Of a stretch of DNA of 64,000 nucleotides, positions 25,469-33,917 are shown piece by piece. The DNA is taken from NCBI RefSeq assembly GCF_042652345.1, contig NZ_JBHSJJ010000020.1, forward strand, positions 1 through 64,000, written 5' to 3'. Position 1 is the first letter of the stretch. Each line of letters opens with the position of its first letter. The notes under the pieces are model-generated. The model saw nothing but the letters and a program-made list of their open reading frames with translations. It had not been told where the DNA came from and searched no databases. The position numbers and the translations under genes were made by a program. The DNA is from Negadavirga shengliensis. Its GTDB lineage: Bacteria > Bacteroidota > Bacteroidia > Cytophagales > Cyclobacteriaceae.

Positions 25469-27865
25469 ATGAAATCAGCCGTCATTGTATATCTCCCGGT
25501 TATGCTTGTTTTTTTATACCTTCCCCAAAGCTTTGGACAGGAAAACAATGCCATCAGGGGAATAGTCAAGGACAGGGTTTCGGATGATCCGCTGCCCGGA
25601 GCCACGGTTTATTGGGAAGGTGAAAGCCAAAACGTTGTGGTCACTGACACCGCCGGTTTTTTTATGATAAAAACAGATCAACTGCCCCGTCTTTTGGTGA
25701 TAAAATTCGTGGGTTACGGGGAAAGCAGGAGGCAGATTACGGACAAGGAATGGGATAAGGAGCTGAAGTTCTTCCTTAGTCCGGAGGAGATATCGTTAGA
25801 TGAAGTGGTGGTTTCCGACAAAAGGGAAGATCACCATGTGGTCAGCACAGAGATTGGTAAAAACACGATTTCAGCCAGTGTACTGAAAAGTATTCCGGCT
25901 TTATTTGGTGAGGTGGATTTGCTGAGGGGTATACAGCTGCTGCCTGGAGTGAATACAGCCGGTGAAGGTACCACAGGACTTTTTATCCGGGGAGGATCGG
26001 CGGATCAGAACCTGATACAGATAGATGGGGCACCTATTTTCAACCCCTCGCATTTTTTTGGGTTCTTTTCCGTGTTCAATCCGGACGCATTGCATGATGT
26101 GCAGTTGTACAAAGGCAACATCCCGGCCCAATACGGCGGCAGACTTTCCTCGCTGATAGATATATCATTAAAGGAGGGGAATACCCAAAAGATACGGGGA
26201 GAGGGAGGAATCGGTTCCATCAGCTCAAGGGTGACGGTGGATGGTCCTCTTTTTTCCGAAAATTCTTCTTTTGTTGTCTCAGGCCGCAGGACTTATGCTG
26301 ACATTTTTCTCGGCCTTTCTTCCAATGAAAATATAAGGAACAACAGCCTGTATTTTTATGATCTGAGTGGTAAGTTGATGTGGCGGAAGGGTGAAAAGGA
26401 TAAATTCACATTGTCCTCTTACTATGGTGCCGATTATTTGGGTCTCAACGGGCAGTTTGGATTGGGCTGGGCCAATTGGATCAGTTCCTTTAACTGGGAC
26501 AGGAACATCAATGAAAGGACCTTCTTTGATGTGGCGGCCTACAGGACCCATTATAACTACCTCATCGCTTTTTCCGATGAGGACAGCGGGTTTGACTGGA
26601 GCAACAATTTTTCGGAAACGGGGCTTAGGGGACAGCTGACCTGGTTAGCTGATGACGCTACGGAAATCAGGGCCGGAGTCCACAGCCAATTGTACCATTT
26701 TGCTCCGATTAATCTTGCACCCGCCGAAGGCAGTGAAATAGAAGAAATCAATACCAATCCGCGGACAGGCTTACAAAACAATGTGTTTATTTCCGGGATT
26801 TTCAATGCAGGACCGAAGGTAAGCCTGGAGGCAGGGCTTCGCTGGAGTCAATACCAACAGATAGGAAGAGGTGTGGATTATCTTTATGACGAAGATGACC
26901 CCATTGGCAACGGCAGCATAAGGGATACTTTGGACTACCGTTTCCCCCAACGTATGCAGCATTATCAGGGCATAGAACCCCGTGTGGCTTTCAGGTACCT
27001 GATGGGGGAGGGGTTGTCTTTAAAAGGGGCTTATAACCGCAACTATCAATATATACAGATAGCGACAAACAGTTCGGCCGGCCTTCCCATTGACAGGTGG
27101 GTGCCGGCAGGCAGGTACATCCGGCCTATCAAAAGTGACCAGTTTTCCCTGGGTGTTTTCAAAAACCTGCATCAGAATCAATGGGAGCTTTCTTTGGAAG
27201 GGTATTACAAGGATTTTGACAACATCGTAGACCTGAAACAAGGAGCGACTATGCTCTTCAATGACAATGTGGAAACGGAGATGCTTTCCGGTATTGGGTG
27301 GTCTTATGGCGTAGAGTTTTTATTACGGAAAAACATAGGCAACACTACCGGATGGCTGAGTTATACCTGGTCCAGGGTTTTCCGGAAAATTGCCGGGATC
27401 AATGAAAATGAACCTTATAACCCGCGATTTGACAGACCCCATGACGTAAGTTTGGTGTTGAACCATCAGTTGAGCAGGCGGGTACGGGTATCCGGTACTT
27501 TTATATACACCAGCGGGGTGGCGGTTACTTTTCCAATAGGCTCCTACAAGCTGGATTATCAACGGTTACCCTTGTATGGGCCCAGAAGAAATGAGGACAG
27601 GTTCCCGGACTATCACCGCATGGATGTTGCTGTCACTTTGAAAAACAAGGATAAAGGGAGGTGGTGGAAAGGAAGCTGGAACTTCAGTATATACAATCTT
27701 TATAACAGAACCAACCCGTTTTCTTACCAGTTTACCGATATTTATAATGATCAGATAAATTTTGCCCCTGGTCCTGGACAGGAAATAGAATCGGTCAGGC
27801 CTGGCGTTATCATGACCTATTTATTTGGGATATTGCCATCGGTTACTTATAATTTTGAGTTTTGA
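25469..27865 (+). CDS. TonB-dependent receptor with carboxypeptidase-like N-terminal domain
   Basis: A 798-residue outer-membrane receptor. It has a signal peptide (MKSAVIVYLPVMLVF to SFGQ), a CarboxypepD_reg-like domain (about 27-110, PLPGATVYWEGE), a plug domain (about 120-240, GVNTAGEGTTGLFIRGG and YGGRLSSLIDIS) and a 22-strand barrel. The last residue is F, the usual outer-membrane sorting signal. The plug with LRGIQLLPGVN is typical of receptors paired with DUF4249 lipoproteins, as here. The ligand is unknown. The start was chosen at 25469 because an in-frame ATG 10 codons upstream would precede the signal peptide with charged residues. Confidence 0.93.
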   Translation: MKSAVIVYLPVMLVFLYLPQSFGQENNAIRGIVKDRVSDDPLPGATVYWEGESQNVVVTDTAGFFMIKTDQLPRLLVIKFVGYGESRRQITDKEWDKELKFFLSPEEISLDEVVVSDKREDHHVVSTEIGKNTISASVLKSIPALFGEVDLLRGIQLLPGVNTAGEGTTGLFIRGGSADQNLIQIDGAPIFNPSHFFGFFSVFNPDALHDVQLYKGNIPAQYGGRLSSLIDISLKEGNTQKIRGEGGIGSISSRVTVDGPLFSENSSFVVSGRRTYADIFLGLSSNENIRNNSLYFYDLSGKLMWRKGEKDKFTLSSYYGADYLGLNGQFGLGWANWISSFNWDRNINERTFFDVAAYRTHYNYLIAFSDEDSGFDWSNNFSETGLRGQLTWLADDATEIRAGVHSQLYHFAPINLAPAEGSEIEEINTNPRTGLQNNVFISGIFNAGPKVSLEAGLRWSQYQQIGRGVDYLYDEDDPIGNGSIRDTLDYRFPQRMQHYQGIEPRVAFRYLMGEGLSLKGAYNRNYQYIQIATNSSAGLPIDRWVPAGRYIRPIKSDQFSLGVFKNLHQNQWELSLEGYYKDFDNIVDLKQGATMLFNDNVETEMLSGIGWSYGVEFLLRKNIGNTTGWLSYTWSRVFRKIAGINENEPYNPRFDRPHDVSLVLNHQLSRRVRVSGTFIYTSGVAVTFPIGSYKLDYQRLPLYGPRRNEDRFPDYHRMDVAVTLKNKDKGRWWKGSWNFSIYNLYNRTNPFSYQFTDIYNDQINFAPGPGQEIESVRPGVIMTYLFGILPSVTYNFEF

Positions 27866-27866
27866 C

Positions 27867-28700
27867 ATGAGAAATGGTTATCACATATGGTGGGTATGTT
27901 TGTTTTTATGGTCCTGTCAGGAAGAGGTCCTGCTGGACTTGGGAAACACGGACAAAATCCCTGTGATAGAAGCAATTTGGACAGACACCCATTCCGTAAA
28001 CAGGGTTGTTGTTTCTTATTCCAGGGATTATTACGATACCTTGCCAAATGAGACTATCTCCGATGCAGAAGTCCGGATTGTGGATGAAACCACGGGGCAG
28101 ACCATAGAGCTCAGGTATGTGGGAAGTCTGGGGCACTATATTGCCGTGAATGGGAGGACTGCACAGGTGGGGCATGATTACAGGCTTGAAGTAGAATTGG
28201 AGGATAATCTGTATGTTTCTACCGGGAGGACGTTGGAACCTCCGGTTTTGGACAGCATCACCTATCAATATGAACCGGAAAGGATATTCCGAAGGGAAGG
28301 GTATTACCTTACTCTGTACGGTAAAATCCCTTTTTCGGACAACAATTACTATAGATTGAGGATTAGCCGGAACGATACGTTGCTCAATCGGCGGTCGGAT
28401 TATTTTTTGTTCGACGACTCCTTCGGGACCTCCATCCTTAATAGCGGATTTGAGTTGAGCGCTTTTTCGTTCAAGAAAAATGACAGGGTGAAACTCGAAT
28501 TGTACCGGCTGAACAGGGATGCTTATGAGTACCTGGAGCAGATGGTCAATCTGCTTTTCAATGATGGTGGGCTATTCAGTCCGCCACCGGAAAACCCCAA
28601 GTCAAATATTGAGGTGGCGCAGGGTTCCGGGAGGGTTCTTGGCTATTTTATGACTTCTATGGTATTGGTCAAATCCGTGATGATTGTGGATAAAGAATGA
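27867..28700 (+). CDS. DUF4249 lipoprotein (TonB-receptor partner)
   Basis: A 277-residue lipoprotein. The short signal MRNGYHIWWVCLFLWSC puts the lipidated cysteine near 17. A DUF4249-type beta-rich domain follows, with LGNTDKIPVIEAIWTD, a strand-rich Ig/transthyretin-like half (SDAEVRIVDETTG) and the C-terminal GRVLGYF. The ATG begins one base after the receptor stop codon, which indicates coupled expression. DUF4249 proteins nearly always follow a TonB receptor. A surface-exposed capture or lid role is inferred by analogy with SusD. Confidence 0.85.
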   Translation: MRNGYHIWWVCLFLWSCQEEVLLDLGNTDKIPVIEAIWTDTHSVNRVVVSYSRDYYDTLPNETISDAEVRIVDETTGQTIELRYVGSLGHYIAVNGRTAQVGHDYRLEVELEDNLYVSTGRTLEPPVLDSITYQYEPERIFRREGYYLTLYGKIPFSDNNYYRLRISRNDTLLNRRSDYFLFDDSFGTSILNSGFELSAFSFKKNDRVKLELYRLNRDAYEYLEQMVNLLFNDGGLFSPPPENPKSNIEVAQGSGRVLGYFMTSMVLVKSVMIVDKE

Positions 28701-28791
28701 CCGGATATTTTTGCGATTAAGTATAACTATTTTTTTCTTTTAAGGATCTGAGTTCGGTTGACGTTGTTGCATATAATTTCCGATTACGGTT

Positions 28792-28958
28792 GGATTTTGT
28801 CATGGTTTTTGCTCGGTTTCCCCGCAAAAACACACGCCAAAATCCTGTAACATCCGTTTCATAGGGGCCGGGGATTGTCATCCCCGGCTACAATATATTC
28901 GCCCGCTCCGCGGGTTTTGCTGCTGTTTACAATCTTCGATAGTTGGCATCGGACTCAG
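28792..28958 (+). repeat. Structured intergenic repeat, copy C
   Basis: Full-length copy in unit 1. The bulged hairpin arms GGATTTTG/CAAAATCC and GTTTTTGC/GCAAAAAC are followed by CCGGGGAT-TGTC-ATCCCCGG and CCCGC-TCC-GCGGG, and the copy ends at CGGACTCAG. Confidence 0.9.
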
Positions 28959-29107
28959 GCTAGGAATAAATCGGAGGAAATTAGAGGAATTCGTGGACAA
29001 AAAACTTCGTCTGGCCACAGCAGATCGCGTCGATGGTCGGTTCAGGCCGTCGGTTCCGGGAAATTTGAGTTCGGTTGACGTTGCTTCATGTGATTTTCAA
29101 TTCCGTT

Positions 29108-29273
29108 GGATTTTGTCATGGTTTTTGCTCGGTTTCCCCGCAAAAACACACGCCAAAATCCTGTAACATCCGTTTCATAGGGGCCGGGGATTGTCATCCC
29201 CGGCTACAATATATTCACCCGCTCCGCGGGTTTTGCTGCTGTTTAGCATCCTGAATAGTGGCATCGGACTCAG
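29108..29273 (+). repeat. Structured intergenic repeat, copy D
   Basis: Full-length copy in unit 2, nearly identical to copy C through the third hairpin. The segment after GCTGCTG differs (TTTAGCATCCTGAATAGTGG). Confidence 0.9.
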
Positions 29274-29422
29274 GCTAGGAATAAATCCGTGGAAATTAGA
29301 GGAATTCGTGGACAAAAAACTTCGGCTGGCCACAGCAGATCGCGTCGATGGTCGGTTCAAGCCATCGGTTCCGGGAAATTTGAGTTCGGTTGACGTTGCT
29401 TCATGTGATTTTCAATTCCGTT

Positions 29423-29632
29423 GGATTTTGTCATGGTTTTTGCTCGGTTTCCCCGCAAAAACACACGCCAAAATCCTTTAGCATCCGTTTCATGGGGGCC
29501 GGGGATTGTCATCCCCGGCTACAATATATTGGCCCGCTCCGCGGGTTCTTAAGGTTAGTTAATTTCGGGTATATAATAAGCCACCCGCTATACGGGTTTT
29601 GCTGCTGTTTACAATCTTCGATAGTTGGCGAA
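29423..29632 (+). repeat. Structured intergenic repeat, copy E with internal insertion
   Basis: The third copy has normal first and second hairpins and then two versions of the third. CCCGCTCCGCGGG is followed by about 50 bp (TTAAGGTTAGTTAATTTCGG and more), then ACCCGCTATACGGGT and GCTGCTG. This looks like a partial duplication of the third hairpin with unique DNA between the two. Confidence 0.8.
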
Positions 29633-29658
29633 GAAACTTAGGTTAAGCGCCATATCGG

Positions 29659-32600
29659 TTACTGCCCGGATTCTTTTCGCACAGCTTTCAGCGCTTCAAG
29701 TTCACGTTTGCTATAGGCCATTCTGCTGATCAGCACAAAAAGCACGGGGACCAGAAAGATGGTAATGAATGTGGCGGTGATCATTCCGCCAAACACGGTC
29801 CAGCCGATGGTCTTGCGGGCGACCGACCCCGCTCCGGTGGCAAAAGCAAGCGGCAACACGCCGAGAATGAACGCGAAGGAAGTCATGAGGATCGGCCTCA
29901 GTCTGAGTTTAGCAGCCATTTTAGCGGCCTTTTTGATGGGAACCCCCTGATCCACTCTTTTTTTGGCGTACTCCACTATCAGGATGGCATTTTTGGCAGC
30001 GAGTCCTATCAGGGTAAGCAGACCAATCTGGGCATAGACGTTATTGGTCAGGGAGGGAAACATTAGCAGGGTAAGGATGGCGCCGAACGCCCCGGTGGGA
30101 ACCGCCAGAAGCACGGAAAAGGGAACGGACCAGCTTTCGTACAGGGCAGTAAGGCACAGAAATACAAAAACAATGGAAAGCAGGAAAATAACCACTGTGC
30201 TTCCACCGGATTTGATTTCTTCCCGGCTTACACCCGAAAACTCATAGCTGTAGCCACTGGGAAGGTGGGCATTCGCGAGTTCAGTCAGTTTTTCGATGGC
30301 CTGACCGGAACTATAGCCCGGAGCCGCGTCGCCGTTGATGGTGCTGGACCGGAAAAGGTTATAATGACTTATCAAAGGAGCATTCAGGACCGTTTCGGTT
30401 TGCACCAGATTACTGACCGGTATCATGCCGCCGGTATTGTTGCGGACAAAAAAGTGCTTTAGCGAAGTCAGATCTTCCCGATAAGCCGTATCAGCCTGGG
30501 CCACTACCCGGAAATTTCTGCCATAAAGTATGAAGTCATTGACGTATATGCTTCCTAAATAGGTTTGGATGGTAGCGAAAGCCTCACCGATATTCACCCC
30601 CAACCGGGCGGTTTTTTGCCGGTCCAGGTTGAGTCTGTAGGAAGGTGTGGAGGCGCTGAAAAAGCTGAACGCGTTGTCAACTTCGTCAGATTGGTTAATG
30701 GTGGACACAAAGCTCTTCACTTCCGTTTCGAACGCCTGTATATCAGAAGTACCCACCAGATCCTGAAGGACCATTGTGAATCCCGATGTGCTTCCCAGTC
30801 CCGGGATCGCAGCAGGAGCGACAATAACGATGTTGGCTTCGGGTAACTTTTGGCGGAGCTCATCCAGCAGCCTGTCTCTGATTTCAAATGCGTGCTGCCC
30901 CTTTCCGGTCCTTTGGTCCCAGGGTTTGAGCTGTGAAAATACGGTGCCACTATTGGACTTACTGGAAAAGTTGATGGCATTCAATCCGGTGACCGCGGTG
31001 AAATGGTAGATGTCTTCCTCCTGTTGCAGTATTTCCATCAGCCGGCGGATGGTTTCCAGACTCCGGGAAGTGGAAGCGCCTTCGGGGAGTTCATAGGTAA
31101 TGAACAGCCTGCCTTCGTCTTCGTTGGGAATAAAACCGGTTGGTTTTTGATTAAACAGCAAGATGATCCCCACAGCCAGGATTACCAGTCCCACCACGAA
31201 GTATTTTGCATTGGCGAAGCTTTTTTTGATACTGCGGTCATATTTCTTGCTGAGGGAATCAAATTTTGTGTTGAACCAATAAAATAAAAAGTTCAAGCCT
31301 TTTTTTTCTTTTTCCTCTTTTGTGGGTTTCAGGATCAGCGAGCAGAGGGCAGGAGTGAGGGAAAGTGCCACAAAGCCGGATATGAGCCCGGAAGCCGCTA
31401 TGGCCATGGCAAACTGCTGGTATAACCTGCCCACGATGCCGGGTATGAAGCCTACGGGGATAAATACGGAGGCCACGATCAGAGACATGGCCACCACCGG
31501 ACCTGAAATGTCTTTCATGGCTTTGGTGACTGCCTCTTTGGCCTTTAGTTTTTCTTTTTCCATATAACCCATGGTGGCTTCCACCACCACGATGGCATCG
31601 TCCACTACGATCCCGATGGCCAAAACAAAACCGAAAAGCGTGAGGTTGTTGATAGAGAAACCCAAAGGGATAAACAAACCAAACGTGCCGATGATGGAAA
31701 CGGGAATGATCAGAATGGGTATCAGGGTGGTCCGCCAGTTTTGGAGAAAAACAAACACCACCAAAGAAACGAGCAACAGGGCCAGGATGAGTGTTTTGAC
31801 CACTTCCCATATGGAAACCCTCACCACCGAAGCTGACTCGAAGGGAATGACATAATCCACATCCGGAGGAAAATTTTTCTTGATCCTTTCCATGGTGTTG
31901 ATGATCCCTTCCTCCGTCTCCAGAATATTGCTTTCAGGCGTTTGAAAGACGATGATATAAGCTGCCGGATGGCCATCCGTGAAATTATTGGTGGCATAAT
32001 CAAACCTGCCCAATTCCACTCTTGCCACGTCTTTCAGGTAGACCAACTGTTGCCCCTCTTCCGCTGTTTTTATGATGATGTTTTCAAATTCCTCCTCGGT
32101 GCTGAGTTGTCCGTTAGTGAAAAGTGTGTATTCAAAGGCCTGGTAATCTTTCTGCGGCGGGGTTCCCAGTGCGCCGGCGGCAACCTGGATATTTTGTTCC
32201 CGGAGCGCGCTGATAATTTCATTCGCCGATATCCCCAGCTGAAACAGCTTATCCGGTTGCAGCCAAACCCTCATACTGAAATCTTCGGCTCTTGTAAAAA
32301 TGTCTCCCACCCCCGGGACCCTCAGCAGCTCATCTTTCACGTAAATATTGGTGTAGTTATTTAAAAAATCGATCCCATGCGTGCCCTCGGGCGAAAAAAG
32401 AGATACGATCATCAAAAGACTTGGATTTCTTTTTCTGATGGTAATGCCGAGCCTTCTGACTTCCTCCGGAAGTGATGCTTCTGCCACGTTGATGCGGTTT
32501 TGTACTTCCACCGCTGCGACATCGATATCGGTACCTACTTCAAAGGTGATGTTGATGGTCATGGTACCCTCATTGCTGCTGGTACTTTCTATGTAGGCCA

Positions 32601-32826
32601 TCCCCGGCGTTCCGTTGATCTGGGTCTCCAAGGGTGTGGCCACGGTCTGTTCAATGGTTTCCGCGTCTGCTCCCGTATAGGTGGCGGTGACCTGTATCAC
32701 AGGCGGGGTGATGTTCGGATATTGTGCAACGGGGAGGTTGACAATGGCCAAAGTTCCCAAAAGCAAGATGAAAAGGGAGATGACAATGGCGGTGTTGGGC
32801 CTCCTTATAAAAACAGATGAGATCAT
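29659..32826 (-). CDS. RND multidrug efflux pump, HAE1 family (AcrB-like)
   Basis: A 1055-residue inner-membrane proton antiporter with twelve helices and two large periplasmic loops. The N-terminus ISSVFIRRPNTAIVISLFILL is that of the hydrophobe/amphiphile exporter family. The proton-relay pair is visible in AIGIVVDDAIVVVE (near 405-410), and the partner lysine in helix 10 in GLAAKNAILIVEYAK. The length equals AcrB (1049). It overlaps the adaptor gene by 4 bp (ATGA), so pump, adaptor and channel are one operon. It probably exports hydrophobic drugs, detergents or bile-like compounds. Confidence 0.95.
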   Translation of the reverse strand: MISSVFIRRPNTAIVISLFILLLGTLAIVNLPVAQYPNITPPVIQVTATYTGADAETIEQTVATPLETQINGTPGMAYIESTSSNEGTMTINITFEVGTDIDVAAVEVQNRINVAEASLPEEVRRLGITIRKRNPSLLMIVSLFSPEGTHGIDFLNNYTNIYVKDELLRVPGVGDIFTRAEDFSMRVWLQPDKLFQLGISANEIISALREQNIQVAAGALGTPPQKDYQAFEYTLFTNGQLSTEEEFENIIIKTAEEGQQLVYLKDVARVELGRFDYATNNFTDGHPAAYIIVFQTPESNILETEEGIINTMERIKKNFPPDVDYVIPFESASVVRVSIWEVVKTLILALLLVSLVVFVFLQNWRTTLIPILIIPVSIIGTFGLFIPLGFSINNLTLFGFVLAIGIVVDDAIVVVEATMGYMEKEKLKAKEAVTKAMKDISGPVVAMSLIVASVFIPVGFIPGIVGRLYQQFAMAIAASGLISGFVALSLTPALCSLILKPTKEEKEKKGLNFLFYWFNTKFDSLSKKYDRSIKKSFANAKYFVVGLVILAVGIILLFNQKPTGFIPNEDEGRLFITYELPEGASTSRSLETIRRLMEILQQEEDIYHFTAVTGLNAINFSSKSNSGTVFSQLKPWDQRTGKGQHAFEIRDRLLDELRQKLPEANIVIVAPAAIPGLGSTSGFTMVLQDLVGTSDIQAFETEVKSFVSTINQSDEVDNAFSFFSASTPSYRLNLDRQKTARLGVNIGEAFATIQTYLGSIYVNDFILYGRNFRVVAQADTAYREDLTSLKHFFVRNNTGGMIPVSNLVQTETVLNAPLISHYNLFRSSTINGDAAPGYSSGQAIEKLTELANAHLPSGYSYEFSGVSREEIKSGGSTVVIFLLSIVFVFLCLTALYESWSVPFSVLLAVPTGAFGAILTLLMFPSLTNNVYAQIGLLTLIGLAAKNAILIVEYAKKRVDQGVPIKKAAKMAAKLRLRPILMTSFAFILGVLPLAFATGAGSVARKTIGWTVFGGMITATFITIFLVPVLFVLISRMAYSKRELEALKAVRKESGQ

Positions 32827-33917
32827 TCTGTGCTTTCTTTTTTGATTTGTACCCTTTCGCCCTCGGTGACCTTTTGGATACCGCTGGTCACTACTTCCTG
32901 TCCTTCTGCCAGCCCCTCCTCAACGATCACACGGTCCCTTATTCTTCTTCCCATTTTGATCCGCTGTTCTTTGACGGTATCTTCATGGACCACAAATACA
33001 TAGGTTTCGCCCATTCTTTCTGTTTTCGCCTTTTGGGGGATGGTAATAGCGCTTTCTCCGGATTTTGTACGGACCATCAGCGTAGCACTGAGTCCCGGTT
33101 TTAAGGTTAACTCCGGATTGGGAAAGGCAAGTCTGATCATGATGGTGCCGGTACCCCTGTCTACGGCGCGGTCTATGTTTTCAATTTTTCCAGGAAACGG
33201 ATAACGGACGCCGCCGGGCAGGGCTATCGTGAAAACCGAATCTTTCAGCACTTCCGCATTCCCGACAAGACCCTGAAAATGATAGAGGTCGCTTTCAGCG
33301 GCATAGAAATCCACACCCATCGGATCATCGGCAGAGACCACATTGAGAAGGGTTTGGCCGGGATTTACTAGCGCTCCTAACCTCACGGCCGAAAATCCTA
33401 TGGTACCGTCAAAAGGAGCCTTGATATCAGCGTACCGGAGATTGGTCATGGCATCATCCACGGCGGCTTGAGCAGCAATCATTTCCTGTTCCGCATTGTT
33501 CAGGTCGGTTAAGGCATTGTCATAGACCTGCCCCGCAATGGCGTTGCCCTCTTTGAGCATTTCGTATCTTTTTACATCCCGTTGCACACGGTCATAATTG
33601 GCTTTGGCGATTCTCAGATTGGAATGTGATTGATCCATCTGGGCCTGGTAGCGGCTTTTATCGATTTCATAAAGTAATTGTCCCTTCTTTACCCGCTGAC
33701 CATCATCAAACAGGATGTTGGTAACATAGCCTGATACATCTGCACGAAGCTCCACTTCCTGAAGGGCAATGGTTGACGCGGGATAGGTATCTTCGAGGTA
33801 CACGGTTTCTTTTTTTACAGGTTCCACGGTAACGGTGAGCAAGTCATTTTCAGTTTTCTTCTCCTGATCACAGGCAGAGACGGAAACCAGAAAAAAGATA
33901 AAAAGATAGTTTTTCAT
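32823..33917 (-). CDS. RND efflux periplasmic adaptor lipoprotein (AcrA-like)
   Basis: A 364-residue adaptor with a lipoprotein signal (MKNYLFIFFLVSVSAC, cysteine 16). It has lipoyl halves (ELRADVSGYVTNILFDDGQ and IKAPFDGTIGFSAVRLG), an alpha-hairpin (about 95-160), a beta-barrel, and a membrane-proximal domain ending VTEGERVQIKKE. It bridges the RND pump and the TolC-like channel. Its start codon directly abuts the channel-gene stop, and its own stop overlaps the pump start by 4 bp. Confidence 0.94.
   Translation of the reverse strand: MKNYLFIFFLVSVSACDQEKKTENDLLTVTVEPVKKETVYLEDTYPASTIALQEVELRADVSGYVTNILFDDGQRVKKGQLLYEIDKSRYQAQMDQSHSNLRIAKANYDRVQRDVKRYEMLKEGNAIAGQVYDNALTDLNNAEQEMIAAQAAVDDAMTNLRYADIKAPFDGTIGFSAVRLGALVNPGQTLLNVVSADDPMGVDFYAAESDLYHFQGLVGNAEVLKDSVFTIALPGGVRYPFPGKIENIDRAVDRGTGTIMIRLAFPNPELTLKPGLSATLMVRTKSGESAITIPQKAKTERMGETYVFVVHEDTVKEQRIKMGRRIRDRVIVEEGLAEGQEVVTSGIQKVTEGERVQIKKESTE

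Larger units (their letters stand above)
28750..29632 (+). repeat. Tandem array (about 2.7 copies, unit about 316 bp) containing copies C, D and E
   Basis: Units start with GAGTTCGGTTGACG at 28750, 29067 and 29382, giving unit lengths of 317 and 315 bp and a partial third. Each unit holds one three-hairpin repeat followed by about 110 bp of linker (GAATTCGTGGACAAAAAACT and so on). Units 1 and 2 are nearly identical, implying recent duplication or homogenisation. The array fills the 958-bp gap between the convergent DUF4249 and RND pump genes. Frames across it are not coding. Confidence 0.9.

Noticed and set aside
28875..29481. Open frames running through the repeat array as possible small proteins
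   Set aside because: They follow the repeat DNA, contain frames on both strands and have no conserved start; the palindromic sequence and tandem copies explain them.
28750..29632. CRISPR array
   Set aside because: Repeat units are about 316 bp with no short spacer pattern, and no cas genes are present.
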